Made by a program: the position numbers and the translations under genes. The notes below the pieces were generated by a model that was not told the DNA's origin, searched no databases, and saw nothing but the letters and a program-made list of their open reading frames with translations. A stretch of DNA of 64,000 nucleotides from the NCBI RefSeq assembly GCF_022213955.1, contig NZ_JAKNTW010000001.1:992001-1056000 (forward strand), written 5' to 3'. Shown here one piece after another: positions 1 through 8,815 of the stretch. The stretch is from Dolomitihabitans soli (GTDB lineage Bacteria > Actinomycetota > Actinomycetes > Streptosporangiales > Streptosporangiaceae). Positions within the stretch are counted from its first letter, which is position 1; every line of letters starts with the position of its first letter.

Positions 1-461
1 CGAAGGCTCTTGAGGTGATCGACGATGGGATCGTAGGCGAGCTGCAGATCGTGGATCTGGTCGTCGGTCAGCAGATCGATGAAGTGCTCCCGGACCCCGG
101 CGACGTGGTGCGGCGCGACCCGCTGGATGGTCTCCCAGCCGTGGTCGGTGAGCACCGCGTAGGTGCCGCGGCGGTCGTCGTCGCAGCTCTCCCTGATGAC
201 CAGGCGGGCCGACTCCATCCGCGAGATCTGGTGCGACAGCCTGCTCCGCGACTGGATCGTGATGTCGGCGAGGTCGCTCATCCGCATTCTGCGATGCGGG
301 TTCTCCGACAGGTTCACGAGGATCTCGTAGTCGTTCAATGACAGTCCGAACCCGTGCAGCTCACGATCCAGCCTGTGCATCAGAAGCTTGTGCGCGCTGA
401 GGTGGGAACGCCACGCCCGCTGCTCGACCGTGGTGAGCCAGCGGGGCCCGTCGGTGCTCAT
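1..461 (-). CDS. MarR family transcriptional regulator, C-terminus cut by window edge
   Basis: Reading back from an ATG at 461 gives an open frame to the window edge with no stop, so about 153 residues are visible. It has the MarR winged-helix layout: an N-terminal helix, a segment reading NDYEILVNLSENP, a recognition region (MRMSDLADITIQSRSRLSHQISRME) split here only for reference, then the wing residues DDRRGTYAVLTDHG. MarR proteins are dimeric repressors that usually respond to phenolic or other small ligands. It is divergent from the cation efflux gene at 577 across about 115 bp, so it may control that gene, itself, or a gene to the left. Its ligand cannot be told from the sequence. Confidence 0.85.
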   Translation of the reverse strand, partial: MSTDGPRWLTTVEQRAWRSHLSAHKLLMHRLDRELHGFGLSLNDYEILVNLSENPHRRMRMSDLADITIQSRSRLSHQISRMESARLVIRESCDDDRRGTYAVLTDHGWETIQRVAPHHVAGVREHFIDLLTDDQIHDLQLAYDPIVDHLKSL

Positions 462-576
462 GGAGGCAATCTATACGCAGGCCGCTCCCGGCTACGCCGT
501 CCACGGGCACGTCCGCGGCGGCCTGGGGCCACCGGCGCTCGTCTGTGGCGGGGGAGCGGATGCGTAAGGTGACTCC

Positions 577-1518
577 ATGGCGGATGAACCCGGCGGGGAG
601 AGTCTGGGCACGGTGATCGTGGCCGGGGCCGTCAACCTCGCGATCGCGCTGGCCAAGCTGGTCGCCGGGCTGGTCAGCGGCTCCGCCGCCATGCTGTCGG
701 AGGCGGCGCACTCGGCGGCCGACACCGTGACCGAGATCCTGCTGCTGGTCGCGGTCCGGCACGGGGAGCGCCCCGCCGATCCGGCGCACCCGTTCGGGTA
801 CGGCAAGGCCGGGTTCTTCTGGGCGTTGATGGCGGCGGGCGCGACCCTCGCGGGCGGCGCGGGGTTCTCCATCACCCACGGCGTGCACACGATCAGCCAC
901 GGCGAGGATCTATCCGATTTCACCGTCGCCTACGTGGTGCTCGCGGTGTCCTTCGTGCTGGAGGCGATCTCGTTCGCCAGGGCGGTCAGGCAGACGGGCG
1001 GGGAGGCGCGGCGCTGGAAGGTGAGCCGCACCCGTTACGTGTCGCGCACCTCCGACACCGCGCTGAAGGCCGTGGTGCTCGAGGACGCCGCCGCTCTCAC
1101 GGGCCTGGTCATCGCCGCCCTCGGCCTGGCCGGGTCACAGCTGACCGGCGACTCGCTGTGGGACGGCGTGGCCTCGGTCCTGATCGGCCTGCTGCTGCTC
1201 GGCGTCGCGGCGAGCCTCATCAGAGCCAACACCTCGCTGCTCATCGGCCGGTCGGCCCCCGAGTCCATGCGGGCGGCGATCCGGGCCGAGCTGCTGGCCC
1301 AGTCCGAGATCGAGGACGTCGTCGAACTGCTGACCATGATGATCGGCCCCGGCCAGGTGCTGGTCGCGGCCAAGGTCGACTTCGACGACGAGGCCAGCGG
1401 CGCGGGCCTCGAAGCCGCGGCCGACCGCGTGCACCGGCGCCTCACCGAGCGCTTCCCCGGCATCCGCCAGGTGTTCCTCGATCCCACCCCCGGCGCCGGA
1501 GCCCCCAGGGACCGGTGA
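577..1518 (+). CDS. Cation diffusion facilitator (CDF) family transporter
   Basis: This 313-residue membrane protein is a proton-coupled divalent metal exporter of the CDF/ZnT family. Transmembrane segment 2 carries the H-S-A-A-D pair (EAAHSAADT, near residues 43-51) and segment 5 has an aspartate in VVLEDAAAL; these are the usual metal-site helices. A G-Y-G-K motif (HPFGYGKAGFFWALMA) precedes segment 3, as in ZnT9-like members. The C-terminal soluble domain (from about residue 225) is the short ferredoxin-like dimerisation domain. The ATG at 577 follows an AAGGTGA site. Metal choice (Zn, Co, Fe or Mn) cannot be read from the sequence. It ends 23 bp from the convergent phosphopantetheinyl transferase gene. 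Confidence 0.9.
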   Translation: MADEPGGESLGTVIVAGAVNLAIALAKLVAGLVSGSAAMLSEAAHSAADTVTEILLLVAVRHGERPADPAHPFGYGKAGFFWALMAAGATLAGGAGFSITHGVHTISHGEDLSDFTVAYVVLAVSFVLEAISFARAVRQTGGEARRWKVSRTRYVSRTSDTALKAVVLEDAAALTGLVIAALGLAGSQLTGDSLWDGVASVLIGLLLLGVAASLIRANTSLLIGRSAPESMRAAIRAELLAQSEIEDVVELLTMMIGPGQVLVAAKVDFDDEASGAGLEAAADRVHRRLTERFPGIRQVFLDPTPGAGAPRDR

Positions 1519-1541
1519 CGGCAGATGGTGCGCCGGGAGGG

Positions 1542-2195
1542 TCAGGCGGTGAAGGCGGGGGAGAGGACGGCCGGGTGGTCGGTGACGGTGGTCGCGAGCA
1601 CGTCGCCGTCGGACCACTCCAGCAGGTGCCTGCCCTGCCAGAGGAGGCGGCGGGGCGTGCCGGGCTCGTCCAGCGGCAGCGCCGACAGGTCGAGCCCCGG
1701 CAGGTCGGACAGGGTCAGCTCATCCCGCTTGACCAGCGCCTCCTTGCGCACCCACTGGCGGATCAGCGCCCGGTTGTCGCGCACCAGCACCAACTCGCGC
1801 GGCGCGAGCGCCTGCCCGGCCAGATCCGGGTCCATCGGCCCCGGGGGCACCCGCTCGACGTCGACCCCGACCTTGCCGGGCCCCGCGGCGGCGCACACGT
1901 AACCCATGGTGTGACTGAGGCTGACCCCGACGTCGGGAGCCTCGGCGAGGTACGGCCGGCCGTGGCCGGGGCCGCAGGTGTCGCAGTGTTGCAGCAGGGT
2001 CAGCTTGTCGGGAGGCAGGCCGAGGAGCTCGGCGGCGCAGTGCCGTACGAGCACGTGGGCGGCCACGTAGTCACGGCGGTCGCCCTCGCGCAGCAGACGT
2101 GCCGCGCGCTCTCGCTCGACATCGGTGAGCAGGGCCTCGCCGTCGTGGAACCGAAGCGTGGCCGTTGGGCCGGCCAGCACCACCGGATCAGGCAT
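1542..2195 (-). CDS. 4'-phosphopantetheinyl transferase superfamily protein (Sfp type)
   Basis: The enzyme moves the 4'-phosphopantetheine arm of CoA onto a serine of carrier proteins of fatty acid, polyketide or nonribosomal peptide synthesis. The 217-residue length fits a Sfp/AcpT-type single chain. The family core is visible: S-L-S-H-T (around residue 93), the metal-binding G-V-D-V-E-R segment, and W-V-R-K-E-A-L-V-K, the W-x-x-K-E-A motif. A histidine-rich N-terminal part (AAHVLVRH) is typical of broad-range activators. No synthase gene lies in the window, so its carrier protein is probably encoded elsewhere. Confidence 0.9.
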   Translation of the reverse strand: MPDPVVLAGPTATLRFHDGEALLTDVERERAARLLREGDRRDYVAAHVLVRHCAAELLGLPPDKLTLLQHCDTCGPGHGRPYLAEAPDVGVSLSHTMGYVCAAAGPGKVGVDVERVPPGPMDPDLAGQALAPRELVLVRDNRALIRQWVRKEALVKRDELTLSDLPGLDLSALPLDEPGTPRRLLWQGRHLLEWSDGDVLATTVTDHPAVLSPAFTA

Positions 2196-2263
2196 CCGCC
2201 CAGCTTAGGGGGTGACGCCGGGTTGGCGCGGATCGCCGGTGCCGGGCTGGTCGCGCGGCGGGT

Positions 2264-3694
2264 TCAGGTGCCGAGCAGGGTCGCCATCCAGCCCTCGATC
2301 TCCTCGGGGTGGCGGGGCAGCCCGGCCGACATGAGGCGGGCGCCGTCGCGGGTGACGACCAGGTCGTCCTCGATGCGCACGCCGATCCCGCGGAACTCGG
2401 GCGGCAGCGTCAGGTCGTCGGGCTGCAGGTAGAGGCCGGGCTCGACGGTGAGCACCTGGCCCTCCTCCAGCACCCCGTCGAGGTAGTTCTCCGCGCGGGC
2501 CTTCGCGCAGTCGTGCACGTCGAGGCCGAGCATGTGGCCGCTGCTGCACAGCGTGTACCGCCGGTACAGGCCGCTCTCCGGGTCCATCGCCTCGTCGGCG
2601 CCGATCTTCAGCACGCCCCACTCGTGCAGGCCCTCGGCGATGACCCGCATGGCGGCCTGGTGGAAGTCGCGGAAGCGCGCTCCCGGCCGCAGCGTCTCGA
2701 TGGCCGCGTTCTGCGCCTCGTAGACCAGCTCGTAGATCTGGCGCTGGATCGGGCTGAACCTGCCCGACAGCGGCAGGGTGCGGGTGATGTCGGCCGTGTA
2801 CAGGTTGTCGGTCTCGACTCCCGCGTCGAGCAGCAGCAGTTCGTTCTCGGGGAGCCGCCCGTCGTTGCGGATCCAGTGCAGGACGCACGCGTGCGCGCCC
2901 GCCGCGGCGATCGAGTCGTAGCCGGTGGCGTTGCCCTCCAGCCTCGCCCGCAGCCCGAAGATCCCCTCGACGTATCGTTCGCCGCGCGGGTGGATCAGCG
3001 CGGCGGGCAGGGCGCGCACCACGTCCTCGAAGCCCCGGGTGGTCGAGTCGACGGCCGACTGCAGCTCGGCCACCTCCCACTCGTCCTTGATCAGCCGCAG
3101 CTCCGACAGGAAGGAGGCGAACTCCGTGTCGGCGTCCCGGCGCAGGTGCCGGAGCACCGCCTCGTCCACCGCGGGGTCGACGCCGCGCAGCACCCGGGAG
3201 GACGTGCCGCCGGACAGCGCCTTGGGCAGTTCGTCCAGGGGCGCGCACTGGATCTGGTAGAGCGTCTCCGCTTCGGCGAGGTCGGGGCGGCGTCCCACCC
3301 AGAACTCTCCGTAGCGCCGGTCGCGGTAGAACTCCTGCCCGTCCTGGCGGGACGCTCGCGGGCGGATGAACAGCGTCGCGGCGCCCGCCGTGTCGATCAC
3401 CAGGACGTCGTCGGGCTCCTGGGCGCCGGTGAGGTGGACGAAGGCGCTGTGTGCGCGGAAGCGGTAGTCGGAGTCGTTGCTGCGGGTCTTGAGCCCGCCC
3501 GACGGGATCACCAGGCGCTCACCGGGGAAGCGCGCGGCAAGCGTGGCCCGGCGTCGCGCCGCCCACGCCGCGCCCGGCAGCGTGGATCCGCTCGCGGGAG
3601 CGGCCTCGGCCCAGCCCGTCTCCATGAACGCCACGAGTGCGTCGGAGACCGGCAGGTCGTGACTACCCGTGTTGAGTGCGTTCTTCCCGCTCAT
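2264..3694 (-). CDS. pepP: Xaa-Pro aminopeptidase (aminopeptidase P, peptidase M24B)
   Basis: This cytosolic metallopeptidase removes N-terminal residues that precede proline. It has 476 residues. The N-terminal creatinase-like domain runs to about residue 230. The catalytic pita-bread domain follows, with metal ligands in LLLLDAGVET and TADITRTLP (two aspartates), GHMLGLDVHD (histidine), VEPGLYLQ (glutamate) and GVRIEDD (glutamate). The ATG at 3694 has a GGGGGAG site 3 bases upstream. It lies 104 bp downstream of the liv-type substrate-binding gene on the same strand. Co-transcription with that operon is possible, and would link peptide turnover with amino acid uptake, but is not shown. Confidence 0.93.
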   Translation of the reverse strand: MSGKNALNTGSHDLPVSDALVAFMETGWAEAAPASGSTLPGAAWAARRRATLAARFPGERLVIPSGGLKTRSNDSDYRFRAHSAFVHLTGAQEPDDVLVIDTAGAATLFIRPRASRQDGQEFYRDRRYGEFWVGRRPDLAEAETLYQIQCAPLDELPKALSGGTSSRVLRGVDPAVDEAVLRHLRRDADTEFASFLSELRLIKDEWEVAELQSAVDSTTRGFEDVVRALPAALIHPRGERYVEGIFGLRARLEGNATGYDSIAAAGAHACVLHWIRNDGRLPENELLLLDAGVETDNLYTADITRTLPLSGRFSPIQRQIYELVYEAQNAAIETLRPGARFRDFHQAAMRVIAEGLHEWGVLKIGADEAMDPESGLYRRYTLCSSGHMLGLDVHDCAKARAENYLDGVLEEGQVLTVEPGLYLQPDDLTLPPEFRGIGVRIEDDLVVTRDGARLMSAGLPRHPEEIEGWMATLLGT

Positions 3695-3798
3695 CGGCTC
3701 CCCCGCGAAGAAAGTGCTATTTCACGTGATACGCCGCGATTGTACGGCCTGCGCCCCAGGTTTGGCAGGCTCAAGGGGCGCAGGCCGCGTTCATGGGA

Positions 3799-5061
3799 TC
3801 AGCCGACCGGAACGGTGTAGCTCTTGGCGAGGTCGGAGACCGCGGCCTCCTTGAGGATCACCATGCCGCCCAGCGCCTTCTTGTCCGGCTTGAGGACGTA
3901 GGACGCCCGGGAGGACGGCTCGTCGAAGACCGTGAAGTCCATCGGCGTGCCGAACCCGCCGTCCCAGGCGGACCGGCCACGGTGCGCGTTGACGATGCCG
4001 TCCCTGCTGAGGTCCTTGGCCTCGCACGCCTTCTCGAGCGCCTCACCGACGATCACCGCGGCCGAGTAGCCGGCCGACACCCCGCTGTCGATGGTCTGCC
4101 CGGCGTACTTGGCCGCGTAGTCGGCGGCCAGCTTCTTGATCGCGGGAAGCTCCGAGCTCATCGGCGTTCCGGCGCTCATGACGTAGTAGTCCTTCAGCAG
4201 CGCGGGCGCCGCCGGGGTGGCGAGAAGCTGCGGGGCGAACGCGGAGTTGCTGCCGACGAACGGCACGTCCATGCCCTTCGACAGCGCCACCCCGACCAGG
4301 GAGGCGGCCTGCCGCGGCCCGACCGAGACCAGGATCGCCTTGACCCCCGCCGACTTGAAGGCGGAGACCTGGGCGCTCATGTCCTGGTCGGTGGCCTTGA
4401 TCTTCTGTTCCACCACCGACAGGCCGAGCTGCTGCGCGGCGTACTTGGAGCCGTTCAGGGCGCTCTCGCCGTAGTCGCCCTCGAAGTACAGGTGACCGAT
4501 CTTGTCACCCTTCTTGATGCCCTTCTCCTTGGTCAGGAAGTCGAGGCCGTTGATCATGTCGATGTCGTAGGTGGTGCCGGTGACCTGGATGGCCTTGGCG
4601 CCGAGCAGCCCGGTCGCCCAGGCCATCGGGATGGTGAGGAGCTTGTCGCCCTCGATTCGCTGCTTGAGCGCGATCACCATCGGGGAGCCGATGAAGTGGG
4701 CGATGGCCGCCGACCGCGGCGCGACCTCGGTGTAGGAGGCCACGGCCTTCTGCGCGTCGTAGCCGTGGTCGCGGACGACGACCTCGATCTTGCGGTCGCA
4801 GACGCCGCCCGCGGCGTTCAGCTGCTCGAAGTAGAGCTGCTGTGCCTGCGTGATGCTCTTGCCGAGCGAGGCGTAGGGGCCGGTGAGGTCGGTCATCAGC
4901 CCGATGGTGATGGTGTCGGCGGTGACGCCTGCGCCGCCCTTGACGCCGTCGCCGGCGGTGGCGCTCGCCGCCGGGCCGCCGGTCGCCTTCTCGCTCGCGC
5001 AGGAGGTCACCGCGAGGGCGAGCAGCGCGGCCACGACCGCCCTGGTCCTCAGATTGCGCAT
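3799..5061 (-). CDS. Branched-chain amino acid-type ABC transporter substrate-binding lipoprotein
   Basis: This 420-residue type I periplasmic-binding-fold protein (LivJ/LivK, Peripla_BP_6) is the extracellular ligand-capture part of the adjacent transporter. The N-terminus has a lipoprotein signal with lipobox A-V-T-S-C (cysteine near residue 21), followed by a small/acidic linker. The mature part starts with the typical I-T-I-G-L-M-T-D-L-T-G-P segment. The ATG has an ideal AAGGAGCTGAC leader, which lies inside the end of livM (1 bp between stop and start). It is the last gene of livF-G-H-M-K. Ligand: a branched-chain amino acid, or an amide, urea or short organic acid, as in many actinobacterial paralogues. 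Confidence 0.9.
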   Translation of the reverse strand: MRNLRTRAVVAALLALAVTSCASEKATGGPAASATAGDGVKGGAGVTADTITIGLMTDLTGPYASLGKSITQAQQLYFEQLNAAGGVCDRKIEVVVRDHGYDAQKAVASYTEVAPRSAAIAHFIGSPMVIALKQRIEGDKLLTIPMAWATGLLGAKAIQVTGTTYDIDMINGLDFLTKEKGIKKGDKIGHLYFEGDYGESALNGSKYAAQQLGLSVVEQKIKATDQDMSAQVSAFKSAGVKAILVSVGPRQAASLVGVALSKGMDVPFVGSNSAFAPQLLATPAAPALLKDYYVMSAGTPMSSELPAIKKLAADYAAKYAGQTIDSGVSAGYSAAVIVGEALEKACEAKDLSRDGIVNAHRGRSAWDGGFGTPMDFTVFDEPSSRASYVLKPDKKALGGMVILKEAAVSDLAKSYTVPVG

Positions 5062-5062
5062 G

Positions 5063-6148
5063 TCAGCTCCTTGAATCGGGGGAGGGGGTGAGTTCCGCGG
5101 GGAGTTGGACCCGCCGGGTCACGGCGAGTCGGATCCGGGTTGCCAGCCCGAGCAGCCCCCCGGGGAGGAAGAGCACGACGGCCACGACCGCGGCGCCGTA
5201 CAGGATGCGTGCGGCCTCGGCGGGGGAGACGCCGCCGGAGCCCGGCTCGGCCACCAGCGGCAGCGCGTCGCTGTAGCGCGTCAGCAGCTGGGGGAGGAAG
5301 GAGACGAACACGGCGCCGACCACGGCGCCCGCGACCGAGCCGAGCCCGCCGATCACGATCATGGCCAGGTAGTCGAGGGAGAGCAGCATCCCGAAGTACT
5401 CGGGAACGGTCCGCTGGAAGACCAGTGCGAGCATCACCCCGGCGGCGCCGGCGTACATGGAGGACAACACGAAGACCCCGGCGCGGTAGCGGCCGACCGG
5501 AACCCCCATGACACCGGCGGCGATCTCGTGGTCGCGGATGGTGTTCATCGCGCGTCCGGGCCTGCCGCGCAGCACACCCTTGGCGAACCACGCGGCCACC
5601 AGGAGTACGGCGAGCCCGAGGAACCAGAGGCGTTCCAGCACGCCGAAGGGGACGTTGAGGATCACCAGTTCGGGGGTGTCGGCGAAGACGAGCCCGAACA
5701 GCTCCATCGGCGGCACCGCGCGGCCGTTGTAGCCGCCGGTGAGCGGCTCGGCGTTGAACAGCAGGTGCTGCCCGAGGAAGATCAGCGCCAGGGTGGCGAT
5801 ACCGAGGTAGGCCCCCTTGAGGCGGCCGGCGATGGGGCTGAACAGCCCGCCCGCGATCCCGGCGACGATCACCGCGAGCACGGCGGCGAGCGGGGTCGGC
5901 AGGTTCAGCCCGGCCAGGTGGCCCTCGGGCTCGGCGGCGAAGTAGACGTAGGCGTAGGCGCCGACGGCCAGGAAGAACGCGTGCCCGAGCGAGAGCTGCC
6001 CGGTGGCGCCGGTGAGCAGGTTGATGCCGATCGCGCCGATGGCCGCCGACATCGTGAACAGCCCGGCCTGCAGCCAGAAGCCCTCCAGGTAGAAGGGCAC
6101 GAACAGGGCGACCGCGATCCCGCCCAGCCAGGTGAGGAGTTTATACAC
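5063..6148 (-). CDS. livM: Branched-chain amino acid-type ABC transporter permease, LivM family
   Basis: This 361-residue integral membrane protein has about ten hydrophobic segments and the LivM signature region with GLSLGHAFF-type text (GQLSLGHAFFLAVGAYAY) and the cytoplasmic loop RAMNTIRDHEIAAGVMG. It forms the membrane pore with LivH. The GTG start overlaps the livH stop by 8 bp, and the gene ends 1 bp before livK, so all are translationally coupled. A periplasmic/extracytoplasmic stretch before the last helix is somewhat longer than usual (LLTRYSDALPLVAEPGSGG). Confidence 0.92.
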   Translation of the reverse strand: MYKLLTWLGGIAVALFVPFYLEGFWLQAGLFTMSAAIGAIGINLLTGATGQLSLGHAFFLAVGAYAYVYFAAEPEGHLAGLNLPTPLAAVLAVIVAGIAGGLFSPIAGRLKGAYLGIATLALIFLGQHLLFNAEPLTGGYNGRAVPPMELFGLVFADTPELVILNVPFGVLERLWFLGLAVLLVAAWFAKGVLRGRPGRAMNTIRDHEIAAGVMGVPVGRYRAGVFVLSSMYAGAAGVMLALVFQRTVPEYFGMLLSLDYLAMIVIGGLGSVAGAVVGAVFVSFLPQLLTRYSDALPLVAEPGSGGVSPAEAARILYGAAVVAVVLFLPGGLLGLATRIRLAVTRRVQLPAELTPSPDSRS

Positions 6149-7031
6149 GGCTGAGCTCCCTGGTTCCGAACAGCCCGGCGGGACGGATGAGCAGGACGAT
6201 CGTCATGATCAGGAACGGCGCGGCGTCCCCGATGCCGCGGCCGAGGAAGGAGAGCTGGTTCTGGTAGCCGCTCATCATGGCCTCGGTGATGCCCACGACG
6301 AGGCCGCCGACCAGGGCGCCCGTGGTGGAGTCCAGGCCGCCGAGGATGGCGGCGGGGAACGCCTTGATCGCGGCGAAGGTCGTGCTGCGGTCCAGCCCCG
6401 GGGTGGGGAAGACGCACAGGAACAGCGCCGCCACGGCGGCCAGCGCGCCCGCCACCGCCCAGGCGCCCAGGGAGACCCTGCCCAGCCTGATGCCCATCAG
6501 GGCGGCCGTCTCGTGGTCCTCCGCGGTGGCGCGCATCGCGACGCCCCAGCCGGTGTGCTTGAACGCCAGCAGGAAGGAGCCGATCAGGATCCCGGCGGCC
6601 AGCAGCGCCATGATCCGGGTCTGCGCGATCGCCACCGGCCCGAGGTGCACGACCTGGTCGCCCCAGGGGTCGCCGAGGGCGAGCACGTCGGTGCCGATCT
6701 GCCGGGTCAGCTCGGTCACCAGCACGATGTCCACGCCGATGGTCACGATGGCCAGCACGCTGTGGCTGGTCACGTTCGCCCTGCGGATGATCACGAACTC
6801 GATCAGCGCGCCCACCGCCGCGGCGCCGGCGATCCCGGCCGCCAGCGCGGGCCAGAACCCGATCAGCGGATGCAGCTTGGCGACCACGAACCCGCCGGCC
6901 AGCAGCAGCGAGGCGTGCGCGAAGTTGACCACCTCGGTGGCCTTGAAGATGACCACGAAGCCCAGGGCGATCAGCGAGTACAGCGCGCCGATCGAGATCC
7001 CGTTGGCCAGCAGCTCCAGGAAGGTGATCAC
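6141..7031 (-). CDS. livH: Branched-chain amino acid-type ABC transporter permease, LivH family
   Basis: A 296-residue permease beginning VITFLELLANGISIGALYSL with the LivH hallmark G-F-V-V-I-F-K-A-T-E-V-V-N-F-A-H-A. The loop RATAEDHETAALMGI is the site that contacts the ATPases. I placed the start at the GTG whose last two bases overlap the livG stop (GTGA). The frame stays open 94 codons further upstream, but that extension overlaps livG and is arginine-rich antisense-like text, so it is not used. Confidence 0.93.
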   Translation of the reverse strand: MITFLELLANGISIGALYSLIALGFVVIFKATEVVNFAHASLLLAGGFVVAKLHPLIGFWPALAAGIAGAAAVGALIEFVIIRRANVTSHSVLAIVTIGVDIVLVTELTRQIGTDVLALGDPWGDQVVHLGPVAIAQTRIMALLAAGILIGSFLLAFKHTGWGVAMRATAEDHETAALMGIRLGRVSLGAWAVAGALAAVAALFLCVFPTPGLDRSTTFAAIKAFPAAILGGLDSTTGALVGGLVVGITEAMMSGYQNQLSFLGRGIGDAAPFLIMTIVLLIRPAGLFGTRELSRV

Positions 7032-7837
7032 GCGTGCTCCTCGAGATCGGTGGCGGCGCCCAGATAGGCGCGGATGACCGCGGGGTCGCGCTGGACCTCC
7101 TCCGGCGGCCCGCCGGCGATCCGGCGGCCGAAGTCCAGCACCGTCACCGCGTCCGCGAGACGCATGACGATGCCCATGTCGTGCTCGACCAGCAGGATCG
7201 AGATGCCGAGACTCTCCTTGATCGCGACGATCAGCTCGGCCATCTCGGCCCGCTCGCCGCCGTTCATCCCCGCGACCGGCTCGTCGAGCAGCAGCAGCCG
7301 AGGCTCCATGCACAGCGCACGGGCCAGCTCCACCCGCTTCTGCACGCCGTACGGCAGTAGCCCGACGGGGGCGGAGAGCCGTCCGGCGATGCCGACGAAG
7401 GCGGCGATCTCCTCCACGCGGGCCAGGTGCCGGGCGGCCTCCCTGCGTGCGGCGGGCAGGTGGAGTCCCGCCGAGAGGAAGCCCGCCCTGGTCAGGCGGT
7501 GGCGGCCGAGCAGCAGGTTGTCGCGCACCGAGAGGCGGGGCGGCAGGGCGATGTTCTGGAAGGTGCGGGCCACGCCGAGCGCGGCGATCCGGTGGGTGCT
7601 CAGCCGGGTCAGCTCGGCGCCGCCGAACCGAACGCTGCCTGCGGCGGCGGTGTAGACACCGGACAGCACGTTGAAGCAGGTGGACTTGCCGGCGCCGTTG
7701 GGCCCGATGACCGCGTGCACGCTGCCGGGTTCGACGGTGAGACTCACCGCGTCGAGCGCGGTCAGGCCGGCGAAGCGGACGGTGACGTCGCGGACCTCCA
7801 GCGTCGCCGTACCGTCTGGTTGGTATGAACCGGTCAA
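7028..7837 (-). CDS. livG: Branched-chain amino acid-type ABC transporter ATP-binding protein, LivG
   Basis: This 269-residue ATPase has Walker A G-P-N-G-A-G-K-S, a signature loop L-P-Y-G-V-Q-K-R (usual form LSYGQQR), Walker B L-L-L-L-D-E-P and the LivG-type ending E-E-V-Q-R-D-P-A-V-I-x-A-Y-L-G. I chose the TTG at 7837, which overlaps the livF stop as TTGA and has GAGGTGG upstream. A GTG at 7846 in the same frame is the alternative. It pairs with LivF to power the transporter. Confidence 0.92.
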   Translation of the reverse strand: MTGSYQPDGTATLEVRDVTVRFAGLTALDAVSLTVEPGSVHAVIGPNGAGKSTCFNVLSGVYTAAAGSVRFGGAELTRLSTHRIAALGVARTFQNIALPPRLSVRDNLLLGRHRLTRAGFLSAGLHLPAARREAARHLARVEEIAAFVGIAGRLSAPVGLLPYGVQKRVELARALCMEPRLLLLDEPVAGMNGGERAEMAELIVAIKESLGISILLVEHDMGIVMRLADAVTVLDFGRRIAGGPPEEVQRDPAVIRAYLGAATDLEEHA

Positions 7838-8631
7838 GCGGACCACCTCGATAAGGAGGGTCGGGTGACCGCCGGGCGGCCGGTCACCTCGTCGGCCGTG
7901 ATGCCCAGATAGCGGCGGCGCACCTCGTCGCTGGCCGCGAGCTCGGCCGCCGGGCCGGACAGCACGACCTCGCCGACCTCCAGCACGTAGGCCCGGGAGG
8001 CGAGGGCCAGGGCGAGCGCCGCGTTCTGCTCCACCAGCAGCACCGAGGTGCCCTGCGCGTTGATCTCCCTGATCGTCTCGGCGATCCTGGTCGCCATCAT
8101 CGGCGCCAGGCCCAGCGTGGGCTCGTCCAGGAGCAGGGCCTTCGGCCTGGCCATCAGCGCGCGGCCGATCGCGAGCATCTGCTGCTCGCCCCCGGAGAGC
8201 AGCCCGGCTCGTTGCCCGGCCCGCTCGGCGAGCACGGGGAAGAGAGCGAGCACGCGGTCGCGGGCCTTGGCCGTGCCGCGCCGGTCGCGCACGCCGAGCG
8301 CCCCCGCCCGCAGGTTCTCCTCGACCGTCATCCGGGCGAACACCCGGCGGCCCTCGGGCACCTGCACCACGCCCTTGGCCACGACCGCCGCCGCGGCGGT
8401 CCCCGAAAGCCTGGCCCCGCCGAAGGTGATCTCGCCGGCGGAGATCCCGCCCCGCTGGAACCGCAGGGTCGCGGAGATCGCCCGCAGCAGCGTCGACTTG
8501 CCGGCGCCGTTGCCGCCGAGCACCGCGACGACATCGCCGCGCGGGACCTCCAGCGACACCCCCCGCAGTGCGCGCACCGGGCCGTAGTTCACCGCCAGAT
8601 CCCTGACGGCCAGCCCGTCCGTGGCATTCAT
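7834..8631 (-). CDS. livF: Branched-chain amino acid-type ABC transporter ATP-binding protein, LivF
   Basis: A 265-residue ATPase and the first gene of the liv operon. Walker A is G-G-N-G-A-G-K-S, the signature is L-S-G-G-E-Q-Q-M-L-A-I-G-R-A-L and Walker B is L-L-L-D-E-P-T. The usual LivF tail (A-x-L-x-A-S-D-E-V-R-R-R-Y-L-G) is present. The divergent PucR gene starts about 185 bp away, and the shared intergenic region must hold the operon promoter. Confidence 0.93.
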   Translation of the reverse strand: MNATDGLAVRDLAVNYGPVRALRGVSLEVPRGDVVAVLGGNGAGKSTLLRAISATLRFQRGGISAGEITFGGARLSGTAAAAVVAKGVVQVPEGRRVFARMTVEENLRAGALGVRDRRGTAKARDRVLALFPVLAERAGQRAGLLSGGEQQMLAIGRALMARPKALLLDEPTLGLAPMMATRIAETIREINAQGTSVLLVEQNAALALALASRAYVLEVGEVVLSGPAAELAASDEVRRRYLGITADEVTGRPAVTRPSLSRWSA

Positions 8632-8815
8632 GCAGGCCTCCTGATGTCAGTGAACGCACACGAAAACAAGCTGTCTCACATCCGTCCAGAGCCGGAGATG
8701 AAGTCGGGGCCGCAGCCCATGGGAGACGGGTGCCGGTTGTGCACGTGCACAAGGCAGGGTCACGATATGAAACCGAAGGTTGTTCTGGAGCTGTGCCGGT
8801 GGCACGCTCGGGAAG

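Noticed and set aside
8632-8815. Possible riboswitch upstream of livF
   Set aside because: I looked for a structured leader but found only short imperfect inverted repeats.
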